64,000 nt of DNA. Origin: JABFRZ01 sp964631945. GTDB taxonomy: Bacteria; Planctomycetota; UBA1135; GCA-002686595. The notes beneath the pieces are model-generated. The model worked only from the letters and a program-made list of their open reading frames with translations, was not told the origin of the DNA and did not search any database. Below are positions 42,718-50,279 of this stretch, piece by piece (the stretch's first letter is position 1; each line of letters starts with the position of its first letter). A program made the translations under genes and the position numbers. The stretch lies in assembly GCA_964631945.1 (NCBI GenBank), contig CAZWAY010000009.1:40727-104726 (forward strand), written 5' to 3'.

Positions 42718-45485
42718 ATTCCGCCGGCTCTGCGGCGGGCAGGCTCCTCCTGCTCGGGGTCGCTTGTGGCCTGGCTGCGGCGCCGGGGGGCTGCGCCTGC
42801 GGCCAGGAGCCGGCCATCGCGCGCGGCATCCGCATCCACACCGACGAGCTGCACGTGGCGCACGTCTTCGCGGAGACCGACGCGGGCGTCTTCCGGGGCC
42901 TGGGTTTCGCCCAGGTGCGCGACTTCCCGGTGGCGACGCTGGCCAACCTGTGGTCGGCGAGCGGGCGCTTCGCGGAGGTCGTGGGGCCGTCGGTGCTGGC
43001 GCGCGACGAGCGCATCCGGCAGTGGGGCATCGATCGACGCGCGCACGAGCTGGCGCTCGATCCAGACGAGCTCGAGGCCGAGGCGAAGGGCTGGCTCGAG
43101 GCCTACATCGCGGGCGTGAACGCGGGACGCCGGCTGTGGCTCGAGACCCCGGATGCCATCGCGAAGCTGGTGGGGGCGGAGCGCGAACTCGGCTTCGACC
43201 CGGTGCCGCCGTGGCTGCACCCGTTGCACTCCAAGGACGATCCGCGCGCGCGCCTCACGCGCCTGTTCGAGGCCGAGGTCGGACTCGAGCACGTGCTCGC
43301 CTTCGGCATCGCGCTGGCGGCCGGGCCCGAGTTCGGCGGGGCCGGCTCGGCCACGCGCACCAATGCCTGGCTGATGCGCGGCGGAGCCGGGGACCCGACC
43401 ACGCGGTTGCTGGCGGACGTGCACCAGCCGCTGCAGGAGTTCGGCTACCGCTCGTACTTCGTGCAGCTCGCCGGACCGCGCTACGACCTGGTCGGACTGA
43501 GCGCGCCCGGCTTCCCGTGCATCGTGCTGGGCGCGAACCGCGCGGTGGCCTTCGCCTCCATGACCCTGCCGAAGAAGCCGCGCGAGCTGCTGGAGGCCGA
43601 GCTGCCGTTCCGGCTGGAGGAGCGCCTGCCGCGCGTGGCGGATGCCTGGAGCGGGCGGCTCGAGCCCGACGCGCCCGCGCGCCTCGTGCGCGGCGAGGAG
43701 ACGCTGGCGCTGCGCGAGCAGCGCGTGACGCTGCGCGCCTTCGACCTGGCCCAGAACGCACTGGTCGACGATCCACGCGGCGAGCTCACGTTGCGCTGGC
43801 TGCGCGACGAGGCGCTCGGGCTCGAGCTGCCGGTGCTCGAGCCGGGCCCGCAGGCGCCGCTCGACCTGGCCGCGCGGCCCACCCTGCGCTTCGAGGCGCG
43901 CTCGTTCCTCGGCCAGCGCAGCCTGTGGGAGTCGTGGATGCGGCTCGGGCTGTGCACGCGCGTGCAACAGGGCGAGGCCCCGGTCCTGCGCGCGCTCGAG
44001 CGCGAATGGCTGACCTTCGGCCGCGGCCAGTCGTGCCTGTTCGGCGACGGCAACGGGGACTTCCTGCACCTCTGGAGCGTGCGCGCGCCGCGCCTCGGCG
44101 CGGCCGGCCGTGCGCGTGCCGGCGACGTGCTCGACGGCAACGATCCCGCCCAGGCCTGGCTCGGCTTCCACGGCCTGGCGGATCTGCCGAGGGTCGCCGG
44201 CCAGGGCAGCGAGGGCGGCAAGGGCGGCGCCTGGATCCTGTGCAACAGCTCGCCCGAGTTCGTCGTCCCCGGCCGAGCGCTCGGGTCCCCGGCCGTACCC
44301 GACATCTGCGACGGCGAGCCCTGGAAGACGCTGCGCCAGGACCGCGCACGCGAGCTCTTCGAGCGCGTCAACGCCGACGGCATCCACGCGCCGGCCGAGC
44401 TCGAGCGCATGGCGCTCGACGTGCAGGACCAGTGGTCGCGCGCGAACTGGCCCTGGATCCGGGCGCTGGCGGACGACCAGGAGCAGCCGCTCTCGGCGCG
44501 CGCCCGCGCCTTCGTCGAGTGGATCGAGCGCTTCCGCTTCGAGGGCCTCGACGGCAAGCCGGGCGCGGCCGAGGCGTTCCTGGCACACCCCACGTCGCAG
44601 GTGATGCCGTTCCTGGTGCTGATCCGCGATCGCTCCGAGGACGAACTGCTGGCCGCGCAGCCTGCGTCCGACGCGCTCGCGCTGGCCTTCGATCCGTGCT
44701 TCGTCGCGCCCACTCCCGCGGCCTTCCTGGGCGAGGAACGCTTCGCCACGAACCGCGCCGCGCTGCGCGCTGCCGTCGAGTGGGCCGCCGAGCTACGCGC
44801 GAAGACCCTGGAGGGCGCGCCGGGCGGGCTGGTCAACACGCGCTTCCTGGTCGAACTCGGCCAGCGCTGGAAGTCCACCAGCGCGCTCTTTCCCGGGGCC
44901 TTCGACGCGCTTCTCGCGCGCGCCCAGGCGCCGGAATGGGGCGAGGGCGCACCGCCCGTGGCGTTGCGCTGGGGCGAGGTCAACGTCTTCGCGCTCACGC
45001 CGCACCGCTCGAGCGTCGATCCTGGGCTCGACAACGCCTACCAGGTCGAGGGCTGGCTGGCGGCACTGTTCGCGCCCTCCACGGTCGTGCTGGACCTGCC
45101 CTTCTTCCGCCGGCAACCCGCGATCGTGTTCCCGATCGGCGGCACGCACGACAGCCTGTTCCAGGTGCACCACGAGAGTTTCCGCTCCTACGCGCGCTCC
45201 TTGATCCCGCGCGGCGAGGACCGGCTCGCGCTGGCGCCGGTGGACTTCGGCTCGCAGGCCCTGCTGCTGATCGAGCTGCGCGCGGGTGAGCGGCCGCGCG
45301 TGCGCGTGCTGCCCGCGCTGGGCGCGACCGAGGTCACCGCCGCGGTGCCGGAGCTCGGCTTCGAGGCGCTCGCGCCCTACCGCGTCACGGCGCGCTTCAT
45401 GCGCGGCGAGTGGAGCACGCTCGAGACCGACGAGGGGCTCCTCGAGGGGAACACCAGCGTGCACACCATCGTGCTGGACGAGTGA
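42714..45485 (+). CDS. Penicillin acylase family Ntn-hydrolase
   Basis: A 923-residue exported protein. The N-terminus is a hydrophobic, Cys-containing signal region (about 1-34). The family landmarks are recognisable: GFAQVRDFP, EAYIAGVNAG, and the autoprocessing region ATRTNAWLMRGG followed by LLADVHQPL. At the expected new N-terminus of the beta chain the residue before NAW is Thr216 rather than the usual Ser, and the normal NDPHL reads ADVHQ. Family members hydrolyse amides such as beta-lactam side chains or acyl-homoserine lactones. The GTG start overlaps the previous stop (GTGA), so it is probably translationally coupled to the CoA-aromatic oxygenase. Confidence 0.8.
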   Translation: MNSAGSAAGRLLLLGVACGLAAAPGGCACGQEPAIARGIRIHTDELHVAHVFAETDAGVFRGLGFAQVRDFPVATLANLWSASGRFAEVVGPSVLARDERIRQWGIDRRAHELALDPDELEAEAKGWLEAYIAGVNAGRRLWLETPDAIAKLVGAERELGFDPVPPWLHPLHSKDDPRARLTRLFEAEVGLEHVLAFGIALAAGPEFGGAGSATRTNAWLMRGGAGDPTTRLLADVHQPLQEFGYRSYFVQLAGPRYDLVGLSAPGFPCIVLGANRAVAFASMTLPKKPRELLEAELPFRLEERLPRVADAWSGRLEPDAPARLVRGEETLALREQRVTLRAFDLAQNALVDDPRGELTLRWLRDEALGLELPVLEPGPQAPLDLAARPTLRFEARSFLGQRSLWESWMRLGLCTRVQQGEAPVLRALEREWLTFGRGQSCLFGDGNGDFLHLWSVRAPRLGAAGRARAGDVLDGNDPAQAWLGFHGLADLPRVAGQGSEGGKGGAWILCNSSPEFVVPGRALGSPAVPDICDGEPWKTLRQDRARELFERVNADGIHAPAELERMALDVQDQWSRANWPWIRALADDQEQPLSARARAFVEWIERFRFEGLDGKPGAAEAFLAHPTSQVMPFLVLIRDRSEDELLAAQPASDALALAFDPCFVAPTPAAFLGEERFATNRAALRAAVEWAAELRAKTLEGAPGGLVNTRFLVELGQRWKSTSALFPGAFDALLARAQAPEWGEGAPPVALRWGEVNVFALTPHRSSVDPGLDNAYQVEGWLAALFAPSTVVLDLPFFRRQPAIVFPIGGTHDSLFQVHHESFRSYARSLIPRGEDRLALAPVDFGSQALLLIELRAGERPRVRVLPALGATEVTAAVPELGFEALAPYRVTARFMRGEWSTLETDEGLLEGNTSVHTIVLDE

Positions 45486-45504
45486 GGTCGCTGTCCCGCG
45501 CGGC

Positions 45505-46437
45505 TCAAGAGCTCGCCGGCGCGCGCACCGGTGCCGCCGAGTCCTTGCGCGCGCTGCCGCGGTGCACGAGCGTGACGCCCAGCAGGATCAGCGCGAGGCC
45601 GGCCAGCGTCCAGGCGCCGACGGGCTCGTTCCGCAGCACGACCCCGAGCACGATCGCCACCGCGGGTGTCACGTAGGCGATCACGCTCAAGCGGTTGGCC
45701 GGGGTGTGGCGCAGCAGCCAGAAGAACAGCCCGAAGGCGGTCACCGTGCCGAACAGGGCCAGATAGACCAGCGAGAACAGCGCCGGCCCGGTCCAGTGGA
45801 AGGGCACGTCGCGCTCCGTCGCCAGCGCCACCAGCCACAGCAGCGCGGCGCCCACGCCCATCGCGTTGCGGTTCAGCAGCAGCGAACTCGTGCCCGCTCC
45901 GTGCCGCTTCACGTAGGTCGTGCCCAGGGCCGAGATGAGGGGCGAGACCAGCAGCACGGCGCCGGCGGGGATCGCCGTCGGCCCCAGGCCGCGCAGGTCG
46001 GTCGCGAACAGCGCGGCCACGCCCAGGAAGCCCAGGCCGAAGCCGAGCAGCTGCGCGCGCGCCAGGCGTTCCCCCGGCAGGAACAGGTGCCCGACGACCG
46101 CCTGCATCATCGGGTACACCGCCCACAGCACGCTCACCAGCGCCGAGGGCAGCTGGGTCTCGGTCCAGTACACGATCCCGTAGGAACCCGCGAAGTTCAG
46201 GCTGCCCAGCACGAGCGTCAGCGCCAGCGTCGGCCGCGCGCCGCCCTCGCGCTCGGCCCACAACGCGCACAGGATGGCCATGCACACGGCGGCCAGGGAG
46301 AAGCGCGCCGCGGCCGAGCCCAGCGTCGGCAGGTCCTCCAGCCCGCTCTGGATGACGATCCACGTGCTGCCCCAGATCAGGCACAGGAGCGCCGTCAGCA
46401 GGAAGACCTTCAGCGGGCTGGGGTGCGGGCTCGACAC
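45505..46437 (-). CDS. EamA/DMT-superfamily transporter
   Basis: A 310-residue protein with ten membrane helices in two EamA halves. CLIWGSTWIVIQ opens the first helix and the first half ends near residue 145; LISALGTTYVKR and the PAVAIVLGVVLRNEPVG segment mark the second half. The family includes amino-acid and metabolite exporters; the substrate is unknown. ATG at 46437, convergent with the penicillin acylase gene. Confidence 0.9.
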   Translation of the reverse strand: MSSPHPSPLKVFLLTALLCLIWGSTWIVIQSGLEDLPTLGSAAARFSLAAVCMAILCALWAEREGGARPTLALTLVLGSLNFAGSYGIVYWTETQLPSALVSVLWAVYPMMQAVVGHLFLPGERLARAQLLGFGLGFLGVAALFATDLRGLGPTAIPAGAVLLVSPLISALGTTYVKRHGAGTSSLLLNRNAMGVGAALLWLVALATERDVPFHWTGPALFSLVYLALFGTVTAFGLFFWLLRHTPANRLSVIAYVTPAVAIVLGVVLRNEPVGAWTLAGLALILLGVTLVHRGSARKDSAAPVRAPASS

Positions 46438-46512
46438 GCGCGGGGCAGAGGATAGGGCCTGCGTCCCGCTGCCGTACCCCGCGGGAGCAGTACGGACACA
46501 CCGGCCGCGGCG

Positions 46513-47085
46513 CTACGCCTCGGGTTCGTCCAGCGCGTGCTTCTTCATGAGCGGCACCTGCAGCAGCATGAACAGGAAGGTCGCGCCGGTCACACCGAAG
46601 ACCTTGAAGGTCCCCCAGGCCTCGTTGGAGAGCATCCGCCTGAGGACCTCGTTCGAGCCGGCCAGGGCGAAGAAGAACAGCGCGAAGCGCAGCGTCAGCA
46701 GGCGCCAGCCGGCGTCGCTCAGGTTCAGGTTCTGGCCGAGCAGTTCCCTCAGGAGCGACTTCTTGCGCAGCAGCCCGAACCCCAGCACGCCCCCGAACAG
46801 GGCGTAGATCACGGTCACCTTGATCTTGACGAACGAATCGTCCCGCAGGATCAGGGTCAATCCGCCGAAGACCACCAGGGCCACGGTGCCGTAGAGCGCG
46901 ATGCGCGAGACCCGGCCCTCGAGCTTCCACGAGATGGCCAGCGCCACCACCGAGAGCGGCACGAGGGCCGCGGTCGCCGCCAGCAGGCCCCACTTCAGGT
47001 TGACCAGGAAGAAGACGAGCAGCGGACCGAAGTCGAGCAACGGCTTCAGCCGGGTGGCGGTGTGCGGGGGAGCGTCGTGGGTCAT
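46513..47085 (-). CDS. yciB-like: YciB/IspZ-family inner membrane protein
   Basis: A 190-residue protein with five or six membrane helices. LLDFGPLLVFFLVN at the start, FGGLTLILRDDSFVKIKVTVIYALFG in the middle and NEVLRRMLSNEAWGTFKVFG near the end are the standard signatures of the intracellular septation protein A / YciB family, needed for normal cell envelope synthesis and division. ATG at 47085. The next gene on the opposite strand starts 74 bp away. Confidence 0.9.
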   Translation of the reverse strand: MTHDAPPHTATRLKPLLDFGPLLVFFLVNLKWGLLAATAALVPLSVVALAISWKLEGRVSRIALYGTVALVVFGGLTLILRDDSFVKIKVTVIYALFGGVLGFGLLRKKSLLRELLGQNLNLSDAGWRLLTLRFALFFFALAGSNEVLRRMLSNEAWGTFKVFGVTGATFLFMLLQVPLMKKHALDEPEA

Positions 47086-47159
47086 GTCACCGAGTGGACG
47101 AGTCGCGCTACTCTATCTCCAGGAAGAGCATCCCCCGAAGACTCACCCCGTTACGCACC

Positions 47160-47732
47160 ATGGTCTCCTCCTGGAAGGTCGGCGCTCGCGCTCCCGACTT
47201 CGAGTACACGCGCCCCGGCGGATCGACGGCCCGTTTCTCCGATCTGTGGGCCGAGGGCCCGGCGCTGTTCCTGTGGCTGCGCCACTGCGGCTGACTGTTC
47301 TTCCAGGAGGCGCTCGCGCAGTTGCGCGAGACCCAGCCCAAGCTGGCCGAACGCGGCGTGAGTCTGACCTGCATCGTCCAGGCGCGACCCGCGGACCTGC
47401 GCGAGGTGTGCGGGGCCGAGTTGCCCTGCGTGGCGGACCCCAAGCACGCGAGCTACGACGCCATGGGGCTCGGCCGCACGAGCCCCTGGAGGCTCTTGAC
47501 CTCGCTCGATTTCCACCGCCGGCGCGCGCAGACTGCCCGCCTGGGCTTCAAGCAGAGCTGGCGCCGTACCTTCGCGCGGGAGAGCGACACGTTGCGGCTG
47601 CCCGGAGCGGCGCTGGTCGCGCGCGGCGGCCGGATCCTGTGGCTCTACCGTGGCGAGCACCCCGGCGACTTGCCCGCGGCCGGCAGTCTCTTGGCCGTGG
47701 CCTCGGAGTTCGCGACGCCGGTACGCTCCTGA
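47160..47732 (+). CDS. Probable selenoprotein, AhpC/TSA-2 (PRXL2-like) thioredoxin fold; in-frame TGA read as Sec
   Basis: A 190-residue thioredoxin-fold protein if the TGA at 47292-47294 is read through. Sequence before it (WKVGARAPDFEY ... FLWLRHCG) and after it (LFFQEALAQL ... LPCVADPKHASYDAMGLGR ... RGEHPGDLPAAGSL) belong to one continuous AhpC/TSA-2 domain in the same frame. The TGA codon (residue 45) falls exactly where the family has its catalytic Cys in RxFGCxxC. The resolving Cys is Phe here, but Cys43 sits two residues upstream, giving C-G-U. A SECIS-like hairpin follows at the right distance. A mutated TGC codon is the alternative. ATG at 47160; the frame could extend to GTG 47094. 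Confidence 0.8.
47292..47330 (+). promoter_or_regulatory. Sec UGA codon with SECIS-like hairpin
   Basis: The UGA at 47292-47294 is followed after 18 bases by a perfect 7-bp stem, CTCGCGC (47313-47319) and GCGCGAG (47324-47330), closing a 4-base loop AGTT with G in the second position. Bacterial SECIS elements require an apical hairpin roughly 16-37 bases after the UGA with a G early in the loop, which this satisfies. Confidence 0.7.
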
Positions 47733-47809
47733 GGCGCACCGCGCCCGGGATCCAGCGCTCGGATCCGAGGTCGCGGCGCGTGTCGGGCGTAGAATCCAGC
47801 GCACCGACC

Positions 47810-48247
47810 ATGACCTACCAGACCCACACGCCCGCCGAAGTCCACGCGCAGCTCGAGGCCGAGCCCGCCACCGTCTACGTGGACGTGCGTTCGACCCAGG
47901 AGTTCGAGCAGGGCCACGTGCCCGGCTCCTACAACATCCCGCTGCTCTTCATGACGCCCGCGGGCATGCAGCCCAACCCCGCCTTCCTGGCGGCGGTGCT
48001 CGCGCGCTTCCCCAAGCCGCAGAAGATCGTCTTCGGCTGCAAGTCCGGCGGTCGTTCGGCGCGCGCGTGCGAACTCTTGGCGCGGCACGGCTACACCGAG
48101 CTCGTCAACATGGCCGGCGGCTACCACGGCGCGACCGACATGTCGGGCAGCGTGCTGGAGCAGGGCTGGGCGGCGTGCGGCTTCGACACCACGCGCCAGA
48201 GCCTGCCGGGACGCTCCTGGCGCGAGCTCGAGCCGCAGGCGAAGTAG
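47810..48247 (+). CDS. Rhodanese-like sulfurtransferase
   Basis: A 145-residue single rhodanese domain: DVRSTQEFEQGHVPGSYNIP at the N-terminus and active-site loop CKSGGRS with catalytic Cys77. The loop length (six residues after Cys) is of the sulfur-transfer type rather than phosphatase type. Cytoplasmic, no signal. ATG at 47810, 77 bp after the selenoprotein gene on the same strand; both are redox/sulfur enzymes and may be co-transcribed. Confidence 0.92.
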   Translation: MTYQTHTPAEVHAQLEAEPATVYVDVRSTQEFEQGHVPGSYNIPLLFMTPAGMQPNPAFLAAVLARFPKPQKIVFGCKSGGRSARACELLARHGYTELVNMAGGYHGATDMSGSVLEQGWAACGFDTTRQSLPGRSWRELEPQAK

Positions 48248-48267
48248 GGCGCTGCTGCGCTACTGCG

Positions 48268-50046
48268 CTACTGCACGACGGCGTTGGCCAGCGCCGTCGG
48301 GAGTTCGCCCTGGGCCGAGTCGTAGACCCCGAGCGCGCCGAAGTTGTACAGCGTCGCGCCGCCGAGCGCGGTCTGGAGCGCCTGCGAGAAGCCGGCGAAG
48401 GTGAAGTAGAGCGCGACCGTGTTCAGCGTACGGTCGCGGATGACGTAGATCCCGAGGCCGAACAGGCCGTCGGCCGGGACCACGCTGATGCCCGGGACGA
48501 CCAGGTCGACCTGGCCGGAGAAACCCTGGTCGACCACGGCCGTCTCGCGTCCGGCGACCGCGCCCGCGAAGGCGAAGTCGATCTGGGAGGGGCCCAGCGT
48601 GGGCGTCACCGTCAGGCCGTTGGTGCGGTCGCGGATGAGCAGCAGCGAGGGCCGCAGCTCGCGGTTCACCAGGGTGGAGGCGACGAAGTCGACCGTACCC
48701 GTGTCGCTGAGGGGCGTGAAGAAGCCCAGGGCCTCGATCGGCTTCCCGGCCACGATGCCCTGGCCCGTGCCCAGGTTGCCGACGTTCAGGATGAAGTGAT
48801 CCGGGTCGGCGGGCGTCGTGCCGCCCTGGGCCCAGTTGAAGATGCCCGCGTCCCGCAGGTCCACGCGCACGAGATCGATCTCGAGCAGGCCCGCGGAGGG
48901 TGCACCGTTGGCGAGGCCGAAGACGCGCGTGGGCTCCAGACGCACGACGTCGGTCGGGGTGGTGACATCCAGGGTGTTGCCGCTCTTCGCACCGAACATG
49001 CGCACGGCCTGGCCGACATTGAGCTCGTCGGTGCCGTAGAGCTGGCCCGAGCCGCGCCGCACGACCTTGGTGTTCGTCAGATCCGTGTTGGCCGTGTAGT
49101 TGAGGTTGAACTCGAACACGGTGTGCGTGGAGTTGTTGCTGTGGCCGCGCACGCTCCGGTCGACGCCCGCGACGCCGGTGATCACACCCTCGACGATGTC
49201 CGAGCCGCCGTTGTAGCTGCCGGTGCCGGCCTCGACGCTGGCCGCGTCGAAGTAGGCCGAGTTCGCGCTCATCGAGCCGAAGGCCTGGACCCAGCTGTTG
49301 CTCGGCAAGTTGTCCAGGGCGGCCAGGCCGGCCAGGCCGACCAGACACACACCGTCGACCTGGAACACCGTCGCGTTGTCGACCGTGACCGTGACCACGG
49401 GCACCGGCGTGCCGACGAGCCCGACGCGGAAGCGGTTGTCGGCCAGCACGACCGTGCGCAGGGTGCCGCCGATGGCGTGCTCCTTCGCGACGGCCGGGTC
49501 GATGCGCGGCAGCATGTTCGGCTCGAGGTAGACCTGGTTCCCGACCGTATCGACGTCCAGGGCCTGGTCGAGGTCGAGGTCGAGCTCGAGCACGAAATGC
49601 CCCGAGCTGGCGTCCAGCGCCACGGGGAAGTCGAGCGCCAGAGAGAGCGTTCCGGTCAGGGCGTTGCCGTCGGAGTCGAGCAACGCCGCGGGCGTGGTCG
49701 AGCCATTGATGAACACGCGGTCGTTGTCGAACAGGAGCACCACCTCGACGCCGGTGTAGGTGTCCGCGGGCACGTCCACCACGTTCAACACGCGCGAGAG
49801 GTCGCTGAGCGCGGCGAAGTCGACGGCCACGGGCTGCGGTAGCAGGCTGACCGGCCCGCCGACCGCGCGCTGCAGCTCGACCGACTCGAGCCCGATCACG
49901 AAGGTCGAGAGCTCCTCCGAGGCCGCGTCCGTCACGGCCAGCGCGACCGATGTCCCACCGTCGCCGGAGCCGCCGGAGCAGGCCGCCAGCGAGGTGGTCG
50001 CGGCGAGGACGAGGATCGAGGTGCAGGTGCGAGTGGCGATGCGCAT
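48268..50046 (-). CDS. DUF4382-containing lipoprotein
   Basis: A 592-residue lipoprotein: signal with lipobox LAAC (Cys23) and a Gly/Ser-rich tether, then a DUF4382-type domain (about 30-170: VALAVTDAASEELSTFVIGLESVEL), followed by about 400 residues of beta-strands with a recurring pattern (IRDRTNGLTV, VIRDRTLNTVALYF) that look like repeated DUF5666-like small barrels. Surface-exposed, function unknown. ATG at 50046 is preferred for the lipoprotein signal. The 233-bp divergent region with the oxoglutarate dehydrogenase gene holds both promoters. Confidence 0.8.
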   Translation of the reverse strand: MRIATRTCTSILVLAATTSLAACSGGSGDGGTSVALAVTDAASEELSTFVIGLESVELQRAVGGPVSLLPQPVAVDFAALSDLSRVLNVVDVPADTYTGVEVVLLFDNDRVFINGSTTPAALLDSDGNALTGTLSLALDFPVALDASSGHFVLELDLDLDQALDVDTVGNQVYLEPNMLPRIDPAVAKEHAIGGTLRTVVLADNRFRVGLVGTPVPVVTVTVDNATVFQVDGVCLVGLAGLAALDNLPSNSWVQAFGSMSANSAYFDAASVEAGTGSYNGGSDIVEGVITGVAGVDRSVRGHSNNSTHTVFEFNLNYTANTDLTNTKVVRRGSGQLYGTDELNVGQAVRMFGAKSGNTLDVTTPTDVVRLEPTRVFGLANGAPSAGLLEIDLVRVDLRDAGIFNWAQGGTTPADPDHFILNVGNLGTGQGIVAGKPIEALGFFTPLSDTGTVDFVASTLVNRELRPSLLLIRDRTNGLTVTPTLGPSQIDFAFAGAVAGRETAVVDQGFSGQVDLVVPGISVVPADGLFGLGIYVIRDRTLNTVALYFTFAGFSQALQTALGGATLYNFGALGVYDSAQGELPTALANAVVQ

Positions 50047-50279
50047 GGGCAGTGGCTCCGAAGACTCTACGGGGGGTCCCGGCTTTTTCGAGCGCAGGCC
50101 CCGGCCGACCCAAGGTCGGAGTCCGGCTTCCCGCGTACGAGCGAAGGCCGGAAAACACTTCCGCCCGTGGATCGCGGTCGGCCGCGCCCGCCGCGGCTCC
50201 ACGCAAGCGCGCTTCGTGCTCGCCGGAAGCTCGCCGGGCCTGCTTCGGCGGCCGGTCAAAGCTAGAATCGCGCACGCCC

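Noticed and set aside
47160..47294. Treating the short N-terminal reading frame before the TGA as a separate small gene
   Set aside because: It is the first third of a thioredoxin-fold domain that continues in the same frame after the TGA.
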